Shown in pieces: positions 18,301-26,477 of a DNA stretch of 64,000 nucleotides. The stretch's first letter is position 1. Each line of letters opens with the position of its first letter. The position numbers and the translations under genes were made by a program. The notes beneath the pieces are model-generated. The model was not told where the DNA came from. It was given only the letters and a program-made list of their open reading frames with translations, and ran no database searches. Origin of the DNA: CAZISM01 sp964541895 (GTDB lineage: Bacteria > Zhuqueibacterota > Zhuqueibacteria > Residuimicrobiales > Residuimicrobiaceae); assembly GCA_964541895.1 (NCBI GenBank), contig CAZISM010000006.1, positions 26,956 to 90,955 on the forward strand, written 5' to 3'.

Positions 18301-19455
18301 CTAGTAACGTCCAAACTCCAGCACCGCACGGTAGATGGCTTCGATATTCTGCGGCGGCACATCGGCCTGAATGTTGTGAATGGTGTTAAAGACAAAGCCG
18401 CCGCCCGGGGCCAGAACTTCCAGATTGCGGCGAACGTGGTCGCGGACCTGATCGGCTGACGCGTGCGGCAGCACATCCTGGGTATCGATGCCGCCGCCCC
18501 AGAAAACGACGTCGCGACCAAAATCCTTTTTCAACTGCTGCGGTTCCATGCCCTGCGCCGTGATGTGCACCGGATTGATGATGTCAATGCCCATGTCGAT
18601 GAAATCGGGCAGCAGGTCACGGATATTGCCACAGGAATGGAAAAAGATGAACGAGTTCGGCGCCCGCTGTTTCATAAACGCGATGAGCTCGGCCTGACGC
18701 GGTTTGATGATCTGGCGAAACAGGGTGGGAGAGATGAGTTGCGATTGCTGAGTGCCAAAGTCATCGCCTTCCGCGATCACATCCACCACGTCGCCCAGTT
18801 CGGCCAAGGCCATCTGCCAATAGTCCAGCTTGACCTGCAAAACGCGGTCGAGCAAACGGCCGGCTTGCGGCGGATCCAGCACCAGATCCATCAAAAAGTG
18901 TTCCATCCCGCGCAGCCGGATCGCCATTTCCAGCAGTCCGGCGCAGATGCTTTTCAGCACCACGGCATACCCTTCCTGCCGGAACGCCAACGCCTGTTCG
19001 CGCAGGCCGCGGAGGCGATGGCGGTCGCCACCCGCAGGCCATGACAGGCTGGCCAACTCTGCATCGGATAATTCACGATCGGCAAGCGGGTGCCGGTAGA
19101 GATCGTACCACAAGCCATCGCTTTTGTTGAGCCGATAGCTCAGTCCCCATTCGTCGACGTGGGAAAGGTAGTGCCCGTCGTCTACATCCACAAACGTGTT
19201 ATGGCTCGTAGCCGGCCACAGGCCGCGCGTGTCGACGCCATAGCGCTGCATAATAAAAGGCGACGGCAAGCAGATGTTCTGAATGCGATCGCAGATCTCT
19301 GGCTCGGCCTCGTCCTGTCCGAGAAAGGTCAACAGATTCCGATAGGCATGCAGTGAAATACCAGTGACCTGGGTGCCGGCGAGATCGACCGGCACCCGAT
19401 CCGGTTCCTTGTGCTGTAACGCGGTGAGCAGACGCTGTCGGGATGGCATGATCAT
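18301..19455 (-). CDS. Uroporphyrinogen decarboxylase (URO-D) family protein
   Basis: Cytoplasmic TIM-barrel protein of 384 residues in the URO-D superfamily, which includes HemE and the corrinoid/methyltransferase proteins (MtaA, MtbA, CmuA types). Visible motifs: RQRLLTALQHKEPDRVPVD at the N terminus, FFHSCGNIRDLLPDFIDMG (His and Cys suitable for zinc binding in methyltransferases) and INPVHITAQGM. The HemE N-terminal RQAGRYLPEY motif is absent, so this is probably not a haem enzyme but a methyltransferase-like or unknown paralogue. This type is numerous in anaerobic FCB genomes. The surrounding operon does not reveal a substrate. Confidence 0.85.
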   Translation of the reverse strand: MIMPSRQRLLTALQHKEPDRVPVDLAGTQVTGISLHAYRNLLTFLGQDEAEPEICDRIQNICLPSPFIMQRYGVDTRGLWPATSHNTFVDVDDGHYLSHVDEWGLSYRLNKSDGLWYDLYRHPLADRELSDAELASLSWPAGGDRHRLRGLREQALAFRQEGYAVVLKSICAGLLEMAIRLRGMEHFLMDLVLDPPQAGRLLDRVLQVKLDYWQMALAELGDVVDVIAEGDDFGTQQSQLISPTLFRQIIKPRQAELIAFMKQRAPNSFIFFHSCGNIRDLLPDFIDMGIDIINPVHITAQGMEPQQLKKDFGRDVVFWGGGIDTQDVLPHASADQVRDHVRRNLEVLAPGGGFVFNTIHNIQADVPPQNIEAIYRAVLEFGRY

Positions 19456-19473
19456 ATAGGGGCGGTCGTCCGG

Positions 19474-21024
19474 TCAGATCAGTCGTTCGGAAATGGATTT
19501 GGCCTGCATGAACAATCCCAGATAGTCCATGCCGCCGGCTTTAGAGTCCGTGCCGCTCATATTGAAACCGCCAAAGGGGTGAGCGCCGACCATGGCACCG
19601 GTGCATTTGCGATTGACGTAGAGATTGCCGACGTGGAATTCGTTCTTGGCTTTTTCGATTTTGTAGCGATTTTTTGTCCACACCGCGCCGGTCAGACCGA
19701 ACTCGGTGGCATTGGCGAGTTGCAGGGCGTGATCATAATCCCTGGCTTTGATGACCGCCAACACCGGCCCAAAGATCTCTTCCTGATCCAGCCGGGCGCC
19801 CGGCGCAATGTCTGCGAAAATAGTCGGCTGAATATAATAGCCGTCGCCCGCCGCCTTGCTGCCGCCGGCGACCAGTCGGCCCTCCTTTTTGCCGATTTCG
19901 ATATACTCTAAAATCTTTTTTTCCGAAGCGCTGTTGATGACCGGTCCCATATAATGGGCCGGATTTTCAGACGGTCCCACGGTCAGCTTTTTGGTTTTTT
20001 CGACAATACGTTCCAGCATCTGGTCATAGACCTCTTCTACAAAAATGGCTCGTGAGCAGGCGGAGCATTTCTGTCCCTGGTAGCCAAAGGCGGAAAATAC
20101 CACGGCGGTTGCGGCCTCATCCAGATCCGTATCGCTGTCGACCACAATGGTGTCCTTGCCGCCCATTTCCGCCACGACGCGCTTGACCCAGATCTGGCCT
20201 GGTCCGCATTTGGCGGCCAGCTCATTGATGTGCAGGCCGACCTCCTTTGAACCGGTGAAGGAGATAAAACGGGTTTTGGGGTGTCCCACCAGATAGTCAC
20301 CCATCTCCCCGCCGCTGCCGGGAATGAAATTGAGCACGCCGGCGGGCAGGCCGGCTTCCTGCATAATGTCGACGAACTGCCAGCCGATGCAGGGCGTATC
20401 CGAAGCGGGTTTGAGCAGCACTGCATTGCCGGTGACGATGGCGGCGCTGGACATGCCGGCGAGAATGGCCATGGGAAAATTCCATGGTGGAATGATGGCG
20501 CCGACGCCGAGGGGGATATACTGCAATTGCGGATACTCGTTCGGGAATGGAATGGTGCCTTTGATTTCGCTCCAGCGAATGGCTTCACGGGCGTAAAAAT
20601 CGAGAAAGTCGATGGCTTCGGCTGTGTCCGCTTCGGCTTCAGGCCAGGTCTTGCCGGCTTCCGAGATCATCCAGGCGTTGACCTCGAGTTTGCGGCGTCG
20701 CAGGATCTGGGCGGCCTTGAACAGGACGATGGCGCGTTCCCTGGCCGGCACGCGCTGCCACTGCGCCTGCGCCTTGAGGGCGGCGGCCATGGCCAGATCC
20801 ACTTCAGCCTGGCCCGCTTTATGAAACGTGCCGACAACCTGATCCTTGTGGGAAGGATTATATGATTTGAAGGTACGTCCGGTTTTGACTTCGCGGCCGT
20901 CGATGAACAGACCATATTCCCGGTTAAACTGGGCCGCCGCTTTTTTCAGGGCCTCTTCCTGAGCCTGGCGGTTTTCCGGTTTGGTGAAATCCAGATAGGG
21001 TTCGTTGCGGAAATCGGACATCAT
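19474..21024 (-). CDS. pruA: L-glutamate gamma-semialdehyde (1-pyrroline-5-carboxylate) dehydrogenase
   Basis: Oxidises glutamate gamma-semialdehyde, in equilibrium with pyrroline-5-carboxylate, to glutamate with NAD+, the last step of proline and arginine catabolism. The 516-residue length and sequence match the monofunctional RocA/PruA type: [10 protein letters not shown] near 178-187, FTGSKEVG near 256, catalytic Glu286 in VAEMGGKDT, catalytic Cys320 in [12 protein letters not shown], and EIFGPVLAV. The start at 21024 has a strong GGAGGT upstream. It sits mid-operon, 13 bp after a TPR gene and 18 bp before the URO-D gene. No proline dehydrogenase gene is seen in the window. Confidence 0.93.
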   Translation of the reverse strand: MMSDFRNEPYLDFTKPENRQAQEEALKKAAAQFNREYGLFIDGREVKTGRTFKSYNPSHKDQVVGTFHKAGQAEVDLAMAAALKAQAQWQRVPARERAIVLFKAAQILRRRKLEVNAWMISEAGKTWPEAEADTAEAIDFLDFYAREAIRWSEIKGTIPFPNEYPQLQYIPLGVGAIIPPWNFPMAILAGMSSAAIVTGNAVLLKPASDTPCIGWQFVDIMQEAGLPAGVLNFIPGSGGEMGDYLVGHPKTRFISFTGSKEVGLHINELAAKCGPGQIWVKRVVAEMGGKDTIVVDSDTDLDEAATAVVFSAFGYQGQKCSACSRAIFVEEVYDQMLERIVEKTKKLTVGPSENPAHYMGPVINSASEKKILEYIEIGKKEGRLVAGGSKAAGDGYYIQPTIFADIAPGARLDQEEIFGPVLAVIKARDYDHALQLANATEFGLTGAVWTKNRYKIEKAKNEFHVGNLYVNRKCTGAMVGAHPFGGFNMSGTDSKAGGMDYLGLFMQAKSISERLI

Positions 21025-21037
21025 AACTGCACCTCCG

Positions 21038-22120
21038 TTAACGTTTATCGTTCCGGCTTTGCCGGCTTTTATATTCGTTCACTTCGTTATAGTAGCAGCT
21101 GAAGCAGCTCAGGATCAATGCCTTGAGCAGCTCGGGTTCCATGTTCTCTTTCATCATCTGTGCCAGGCGATCTTCTTTGGTGGCCATGGTGTAGAGCAGC
21201 AGCATGGCGAGCGCCATGCGCAGCGGCAACATGGTGACCAACTGGTTCAGCGCCTGAGATTTTATGGCCTTTGCTTCCACCTGGAACACGGCTGCAAATC
21301 CCTCCAGGTGTTCCAGTTGCAGGGCCAGCGCCAGGCGGGCCAGCTCTTCATAGGCGCCGGCATCGAGCTGTTTCAAACCTTCCAGGCCAAAGCGGGCGTC
21401 CTCCTCGTTGCGGGCGAACGCTTCAAAGACATCACGGCATTTTCCGGCCGCTTCGGCGACAGTAAGGTGCCCCGGGCCCATCAACAGATCGACGAGTTCC
21501 TGGGCTTTCTTCTTTCGTTTGTCCGCCGTGGTGGCTGTATACAGTTCATAGACATAGATATTAAGATTGAACCAGCGATTCTGAGGATTTGCCTTTCCTT
21601 CGAGAATTTTCTCCTGGCTGTCCAGATAGATATGTTCAAAATCGAGAAATTCAGGGCCCTTTAATACATGCTGCACGATGAGGGAGATGGGATCTTCGTC
21701 ATCCCAGTCCAGGCCGGCTTCGATGGCTTGCGGCAACCGCTCAACGGCCTGGCTGATATAACCCAGAGAATAGTCGGTGAGCGCGGCCAGAAAGAGCAGA
21801 TCGGCATGGTCGGGCGTTTTGTTCAGAGCGGTCCTGATGATCTGGGCAGCCTGGGGCAGGTTGTTGAGAAAGAGGGCGGCTTCGGCGCGGATCCCCGGCG
21901 GATGGGATGCTTTTTTGAGCAGTTTTTCATAGATTTTGCGCGCTGCGGTGAACTGCTCGCCGGCCAGCCGGCTGCGCGCGAGAATGGTGAGGAGTTCGGG
22001 TTCGTCGGGCTCGCTTTGCAGCAGCTCTTCGGCCAGCTCTGCGGCTTTGTCATAGTCTGCATCCTGCAAGGCGTCCCAGGCATCGTCGACCGTAAAGGCT
22101 GGTTTCTTTCTTTTGGTCAT
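21038..22120 (-). CDS. TPR-repeat protein
   Basis: Cytoplasmic protein of 360 residues without signal peptide or membrane helix. It begins with basic MTKRKKPAF, then TPR-like helix pairs (AWDALQDADYDKAAELAEELL; LLTILARSRLAGEQFTAARK; residues about 15-130), followed by a less regular helical C-terminal half (about 150-350). TPRs mediate protein binding; the partner is unknown. It overlaps the upstream beta-lactamase-like gene by 4 bp (ATGA) and precedes pruA by 13 bp, so it belongs to the selW-to-rluA operon. No closer family is recognised. Confidence 0.78.
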   Translation of the reverse strand: MTKRKKPAFTVDDAWDALQDADYDKAAELAEELLQSEPDEPELLTILARSRLAGEQFTAARKIYEKLLKKASHPPGIRAEAALFLNNLPQAAQIIRTALNKTPDHADLLFLAALTDYSLGYISQAVERLPQAIEAGLDWDDEDPISLIVQHVLKGPEFLDFEHIYLDSQEKILEGKANPQNRWFNLNIYVYELYTATTADKRKKKAQELVDLLMGPGHLTVAEAAGKCRDVFEAFARNEEDARFGLEGLKQLDAGAYEELARLALALQLEHLEGFAAVFQVEAKAIKSQALNQLVTMLPLRMALAMLLLYTMATKEDRLAQMMKENMEPELLKALILSCFSCYYNEVNEYKSRQSRNDKR

Positions 22121-23004
22121 GGTTTCCCTTGCGTAGTAGTGATGACTTGCTCATAGACCAGACGTGATATGTGGGCGATGATGTCGTTGCTGCGCTTCTG
22201 GTCGGGAATGCCTTTGGTCAGAACGACCAGGATGTAACGCCGCCCGTCCGGCAGCATGACGAGACCGGCGTCGTGGTTGATGGCGGTGATGGAGCCGGTT
22301 TTGTGCGCCACCCTGATGTTGGCCGGCAATCCGGCAGGAATTTTATCGCGATAGTGCTGCTCGCCGAGGATGGCGATCATATCGTCGCAGGAAGAGGCGG
22401 AAGCGGCTTTATGGAGGGCAATGGCTTGCAGCAGCACCAGCAGGTCGCCGGCGCTGGTTTCGTTGTTCCAGCCGCGACGATAGGCCAGCGAGTCTTCCAC
22501 GCCCCGGCGGACGCGCATGCGTTTGGCGCCCAGCGCTGTGATGGTGTTCTGCACCTGGCCGGCGCCGACGCGATCGATGAGAATGTTGGTAGCCAGGTTG
22601 CTGCTCCAGGTGATCATGTTGTACACCAGCTCTCTGTAGCTCATCATGCGACCGATGCGGGCAAAGGTCGGGTCCTTCTCGTCGTCGTTGACCGGCAGAG
22701 AAAACTCGGAGCCGTCCACAATGCTGTGGAACCGGTTGATCGTCGGTATCGAGTCGGACATAAGAAACCGGCCCTGTTCGCTTTGACGATAGACCTCGAT
22801 CATGACCGCCACCTTCATGGTGCTGGCGGCATGCATGACCGTTTTATCGCGAACGGAAAACGCGGCGCTGTTGTCGAGGTTCTTAAACGCTACGGCTACG
22901 GTGCCGGGCAGAGTTTGCAGGTAAGACGTCAGCGCAGGGCTGGGTTTGCCCCGGCCGGATGCGGGCGACGTCATCAGGATTAATCCAAGAAGAAACACGT
23001 TCAT
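22117..23004 (-). CDS. Class A beta-lactamase-like serine hydrolase
   Basis: Exported serine hydrolase of 295 residues of the penicillin-binding/class A beta-lactamase fold. The catalytic motifs are all present: S61-T-M-K64, the S-x-N motif at S134/N136 (TWSSNLAT) and K235-T-G237 (HKTGSITA). The omega-loop Glu of true class A enzymes is not in a canonical ExxLN; Glu170 in RRGVEDSL is the best candidate, so it may be a peptidoglycan-processing or orphan hydrolase rather than a resistance enzyme. The signal peptide (about 1-17) is short. It overlaps the selenoprotein upstream by 4 bp (ATGA) and the TPR gene downstream by 4 bp. Confidence 0.85.
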   Translation of the reverse strand: MNVFLLGLILMTSPASGRGKPSPALTSYLQTLPGTVAVAFKNLDNSAAFSVRDKTVMHAASTMKVAVMIEVYRQSEQGRFLMSDSIPTINRFHSIVDGSEFSLPVNDDEKDPTFARIGRMMSYRELVYNMITWSSNLATNILIDRVGAGQVQNTITALGAKRMRVRRGVEDSLAYRRGWNNETSAGDLLVLLQAIALHKAASASSCDDMIAILGEQHYRDKIPAGLPANIRVAHKTGSITAINHDAGLVMLPDGRRYILVVLTKGIPDQKRSNDIIAHISRLVYEQVITTTQGKP

Positions 23005-23213
23005 AGCATTTTCACTATCTCGTCGGCTGTAGGAAACCGGCCGCTGGCCTTTTTGGAATAGATGAGTTGGCCGTCCTTGAACACCTCAAAGACGCCGCCG
23101 CCGGATTTAATGAATTCAACGTCGAGTGTTTTTGCTTTTTTAAGCTCTTCAGCCAACCTGGCTGCTTTGGGGTAATAGTTTCAATCGTTGCAATATTCGA
23201 TGGCGATTTTCAT
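23001..23213 (-). CDS. SelW-like (Rdx family) selenoprotein with in-frame UGA at residue 11
   Basis: A 70-residue thioredoxin-like protein of the Rdx/SelW family. Reading through one TGA (23181-23183, codon 11) gives IEYCNDU-NYYPKAARL, that is, a C8-x-x-U11 redox motif at the place where the family has CxxC or CxxU, followed by the family-typical end EFIKSGGGVFEVF, DGQLIYSKK and GRFPTADEI. The ATG at 23213 has AAAGGAG just upstream, and the real stop overlaps the beta-lactamase-like start (ATGA), so the full-length reading frame is clearly the intended gene. A hairpin suited to a bacterial SECIS lies 16 nt after the UGA. It is the first gene of a seven-gene operon. Standard gene calling would miss it or call only fragments. 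Confidence 0.9.
23150..23164 (-). promoter_or_regulatory. Candidate SECIS hairpin of the SelW-like gene
   Basis: On the coding strand CAGCC pairs perfectly with GGCTG around the 5-nt loop AGGTT, starting 16 nt after the UGA codon. Bacterial SECIS elements lie directly downstream of the UGA inside the coding region and have a short apical loop with a G near its start, as here. Function is inferred. Confidence 0.6.
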
Positions 23214-23381
23214 ATACACTCCTTTAAAGATTGATTGAGAAAATGTTATCCTGATCTATTCCCGCCCCGGACCAGGCGGAACGAAATGTCGGCTCTCATA
23301 GGCGTCCGCCATGGTTTGACCATTGAGCGCGAAAAACCACTCGTAATACAATAAACCGCCGAGTGTGCAGATGATTATTAT

Positions 23382-23443
23382 CCGCGAAGGGACGCCAATG
23401 AACGCCCATCAGGCCATTCGCGTCTATTTGCGTTTATTCGCGG
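23382..23443. repeat. Imperfect hairpin of 10-bp periodic units
   Basis: The right arm is three decamers in register (ATTCGCGTCT, ATTTGCGTTT, ATTCGCGGTT at 23416-23445). The left arm (23382-23405) carries related CGCGAA/CGCCAAT units at the same 10-bp period but in opposite orientation, so the two arms pair at about 18 of 24 positions. It lies between the M29 aminopeptidase and the selenoprotein operon, both transcribed on the minus strand. It resembles dispersed palindromic intergenic repeats. Confidence 0.5.
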
Positions 23444-23481
23444 TTTATGAGTAGATCCGGCCAGGTTGATGGGGTGACGAT

Positions 23482-24612
23482 TTAGCCGAGCAATCGCTCC
23501 GGGTTGAGCGCCAGCAGATCTTTGCTGACGAACCTGCCGTCCTTCCGGATCAGCTCGCCGTCAAAGCGTATTTCACCGCCGCCGTATTCCGGGGTTTGAA
23601 TGCAAACCAGGTCCCAGTGCACCTGCGAGCGATTGCCGTTGAAAGCGTTGTCATAGCTGTTGCCGGGCGTAAAATGAAACGAACCACTGATTTTTTCGTC
23701 GAACAGAATATCCAGCATGGGCCGGGTGATATAGGGATTCAGGCCCAGGGCAAACTCGCCGATGTAACGGCTGCCGGCATCGGTGTCCAGCACGGTATTG
23801 AGGTGTTCTGGCCGGTCCGAGTTGGCGCGGATGATTTTACCGTTACGCAGTGTTAATTCCACCTTGTTGTGCACCTGGCTCTGATAGATGGTCGGTGCGG
23901 TGAAGAATATTTTGCCGTTGACCGACTCTTTGACCGGAGCGGTGAACACTTCGCCGTCCGGCAGATTGTGCGAGCCGCTGCAGGGGATGGCGGGAATGCC
24001 TTTGATGGAGAAGGAGAGATCGGTGCCCGGCCCGGTGATGCGCACCATGTCGGTGCGCTGCATCCGCTGCACCAGCGCCTTCATGGCGCGATCCATCTTG
24101 CCATAGTCCAGCGTGCAGACGTTAAAGTAAAACGCTGCAAAGGCCTCGGTGCTCATGTTGGCCAGTTGCGCCATGCTGGGGTGCGGCCAGCGCAACACCA
24201 CCCAGCGGGTTTTCGGCACGCGGATGTCAAGGTGGGTCGGTTTCCACCAGTATTGCTGATAGAGCTTCATCCGTTCCGAGGGCACATCAGCCAACTCCAT
24301 GGAGTTGATGTTGCCGCGCAGACCGACATAGGCCTGCATCTCGCCCATGCGCGCCGCTTCCCAGCGGCCGACCGCTTCCATGGACTCGGCGGTGGCGTGA
24401 TGGTACAGTTCGCGCAGCACCCGGCTCTGCTTGATGGTGACAAAGGGAATCGCGCCTTTGCGGCTCGCTTCGCGAACGAGCGCGATAACCATGTCGCTTG
24501 GAATGTCAACGGCTTCGATAAGAACACGATCGCCTTTTTTCAAACGGGTGGAATGACGGACGATGGTCTGGGCCAGTTTGGCATAGCGAGGATCGTTCAC
24601 AGGGCACCTCAT
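23482..24612 (-). CDS. M29-family metalloaminopeptidase
   Basis: Cytoplasmic broad-specificity aminopeptidase of family M29 (AmpS/PepS/AmpT type), using a dinuclear metal site, 376 residues as expected. Recognised regions are the N-terminal LKKGDRVLIEAVDIPSDMV, SHNLPDGEVFTAPVKESVNG near 215-235 (a family signature with metal-binding Glu), YIGEFALGLNP near 285-295, and HFTPGNSYDNAF with QVHWDLVCIQTPE near the C terminus, which supply the metal-binding His/Asp residues. Transcribed divergently from the DUF4139 gene at 24850 over a region with two inverted repeats. Probably works in peptide turnover. Confidence 0.9.
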   Translation of the reverse strand: MRCPVNDPRYAKLAQTIVRHSTRLKKGDRVLIEAVDIPSDMVIALVREASRKGAIPFVTIKQSRVLRELYHHATAESMEAVGRWEAARMGEMQAYVGLRGNINSMELADVPSERMKLYQQYWWKPTHLDIRVPKTRWVVLRWPHPSMAQLANMSTEAFAAFYFNVCTLDYGKMDRAMKALVQRMQRTDMVRITGPGTDLSFSIKGIPAIPCSGSHNLPDGEVFTAPVKESVNGKIFFTAPTIYQSQVHNKVELTLRNGKIIRANSDRPEHLNTVLDTDAGSRYIGEFALGLNPYITRPMLDILFDEKISGSFHFTPGNSYDNAFNGNRSQVHWDLVCIQTPEYGGGEIRFDGELIRKDGRFVSKDLLALNPERLLG

Positions 24613-24672
24613 GAGTATACATCCGGCCAGGGCAGGGATACCAAGAGCCTGGCAATAGCCGCCACAAATATA

Positions 24673-24702
24673 GCAAATATTGACCCCATTGTCAACATTT
24701 GC
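24673..24702. promoter_or_regulatory. 12-bp inverted repeat in divergent promoter region
   Basis: GCAAATATTGAC (24673-24684) and GTCAACATTTGC (24691-24702) are inverted repeats matching at 11 of 12 positions around a 6-bp spacer. It lies between the divergent M29 aminopeptidase and DUF4139 genes and directly touches a second palindrome. It could be a dimeric regulator site or a transcribed hairpin. Confidence 0.5.
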
Positions 24703-24716
24703 CGGAGCCGGCTCCG
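24703..24716. promoter_or_regulatory. Perfect 14-bp palindrome CGGAGCCGGCTCCG
   Basis: A perfect palindrome immediately adjoining the 24673-24702 inverted repeat, and just upstream of the putative promoter of the DUF4139 gene. Its position suggests an operator; nothing else supports this. Confidence 0.4.
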
Positions 24717-24725
24717 AGTTTCCGC

Positions 24726-24752
24726 TTGCTATTTTGGCGGTTTATATATAAT
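24726..24752 (+). promoter_or_regulatory. Putative sigma70-type promoter upstream of the DUF4139 gene
   Basis: TTGCTA (24726-24731) and a perfect TATAAT (24747-24752) are separated by 15 bp, slightly short. The region is AT-rich within otherwise GC-rich sequence and lies about 100 bp before the ATG at 24850. Confidence 0.4.
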
Positions 24753-24849
24753 TTAAAATCCGATATGGTGTTATTTGTGCCGTACGCACAGAAGCAGGGG
24801 TAGGGATAGCCGGCGCCCGTCTGCATTGGACATTATCAGGAGCACGTCT

Positions 24850-26466
24850 ATGAAAATGGAATGGATTCTCCTTTTTTGCTGTCTGTGGTTTGGCCTGGCT
24901 CTGGCCAGGGAGGTGGACAGCAAAATTTCCGATGTTACCGTATATGGCAACATGGCGATGATTCAAAGGTCTGTGACCGTTCCGCTTCAGGCCGGCCTGA
25001 ACCAATTGCAGATCGGCCATCTGCCGACGGCGCTGATCGATGAATCGATGCACATCCGCCTGAGCAACGAAAACCAGGTGACCATCCAGGATGTAAAAGT
25101 GGAGCGCTGGTTTCTTGAAAAAGCGGGCGAGATGGTCACTAAAAAGATAGAAGCGCAGCTGGAAGCGCTCGAGCGCGAAGACAAGGGGCTGGACAACGAA
25201 CTCAAAGCGCTCAAAAGCCAGGAAAAGTTTCTTGCTTCCATTCAGGTAGCGGCCGACGCCAAGAGCAGCCAGGAGCTGCTGGCGGGGAAAATGGATCCTG
25301 CCACCTGGACCTCCACACTGACCTTTTTGAAAAAAAATCTGACCGAAGTCTATAATCAGATGACCGATCTTGAATTTCGGAAAAAAGAGCTGGACGGCAA
25401 GCGGGAAGCGCTGAAAAAGCAGCTGCAGCAGGTGCAGTCCGCCCGGCCCAGAGAAGAAAAAGCCGTAGAATTGTCGCTGCAGGCGCGCAGCGCTCTGTCG
25501 GTGGAGGTGACCCTCACCTATCTGATGCACGATGTCTCCTGGTCGCCGACCTATGAATTGCGGGGCTTGCCGGCGGAGGATAAAGTGGAGCTGGTCTATT
25601 CGGCCGAGGTTCGGCAAAAGAGCGGCGAAGAATGGCAAGGGGTCAACCTGGTGCTGTCGACCGCGCTGCCGGCGATGGGCGCCCAGGCTCCCGAGTTGCA
25701 GCCCTGGTATCTGTATGTCAGCAAGCCGCAACCGCGCATGATGAAAGCGGCCATGGCGCCGCAGGTGCAAATGGCGCAGGATGCGGTCGCCATGGCGGTT
25801 CCGGAGGTCGAAGCGCCGCCGGCGCCCTCGGTGGTGGAAGCCAAAGGCGTATCAGCCAACTTTGCCATCAGCGGCAAACGGGACATCCCCAGCAGCGACG
25901 ACGCCACCAAGGTGCTGGTGCAGCGGCATGTCTTTCCGGCACAGATGTCCTATCTGACCATACCCAAACTGTCGCAGCACGCCTACCTCAAAGCGACGTT
26001 TGAAAATAACAGCGATTATCCGCTCATCGCCGGTTCGGCCATGACCTACGTCGACGGCGATTATGTCGGCAAGAGCGTTCTGCAAAACCGGGCGGTGGGT
26101 GAAAAGCTGGAGCTGTCCCTGGGCGTGGACGCCAACATCAAAGTCAAATACGATTTGGCCAAACGGTTTGAACGCAATAAGGGCCTGTTGAGCAAAAAAA
26201 CCGAACTGGAATTCGTGTACAAAATCACCTGTGAAAACTATCGCAACCGGCAGACGACTCTGCAAATCCTCGACCAGGTGCCGATCAGCCGGAACGAGGA
26301 GGTGGAGGTCGGTGATGTTCGGCTGAATCCGGAGCCGGCGGAGTGGAACAAAGAGAACGGGAAATTGACCTGGAACGTGGAGCTGAAGCCGAAAGAGAAA
26401 CGGGAGATCACGATCGACTTTCTGGTCAGCTATCCGCGCGATGCCATGGTCAACGGAATATTCTAA
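24850..26466 (+). CDS. Secreted DUF4140/DUF4139 (MuiA-like) protein
   Basis: Exported protein of 538 residues. A signal peptide (about 1-18) precedes an N-terminal DUF4140-like domain beginning VDSKISDVTVYGNMAMIQRS, a coiled-coil stretch (about 95-200, rich in Lys/Glu/Leu), and a C-terminal DUF4139 domain with LTYLMHDVSWSPTYELR near 220 and QKSGEEWQGVNLVLSTALP near 258. It ends in ERNKGLLSKKTELEFVYKI and KEKREITIDFLVSYP, as in the family once named mucoidy inhibitor A. Function in the envelope is unknown. The start at 24850 is chosen for the signal peptide. The next gene begins 11 bp later. Confidence 0.85.
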   Translation: MKMEWILLFCCLWFGLALAREVDSKISDVTVYGNMAMIQRSVTVPLQAGLNQLQIGHLPTALIDESMHIRLSNENQVTIQDVKVERWFLEKAGEMVTKKIEAQLEALEREDKGLDNELKALKSQEKFLASIQVAADAKSSQELLAGKMDPATWTSTLTFLKKNLTEVYNQMTDLEFRKKELDGKREALKKQLQQVQSARPREEKAVELSLQARSALSVEVTLTYLMHDVSWSPTYELRGLPAEDKVELVYSAEVRQKSGEEWQGVNLVLSTALPAMGAQAPELQPWYLYVSKPQPRMMKAAMAPQVQMAQDAVAMAVPEVEAPPAPSVVEAKGVSANFAISGKRDIPSSDDATKVLVQRHVFPAQMSYLTIPKLSQHAYLKATFENNSDYPLIAGSAMTYVDGDYVGKSVLQNRAVGEKLELSLGVDANIKVKYDLAKRFERNKGLLSKKTELEFVYKITCENYRNRQTTLQILDQVPISRNEEVEVGDVRLNPEPAEWNKENGKLTWNVELKPKEKREITIDFLVSYPRDAMVNGIF

Positions 26467-26477
26467 CGGAGCGAACA

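Noticed and set aside
18117..18521. 134-codon frame extending the zinc-ribbon gene upstream
   Set aside because: The upstream part runs through the URO-D gene in another frame; only the last 59 codons look like a protein.
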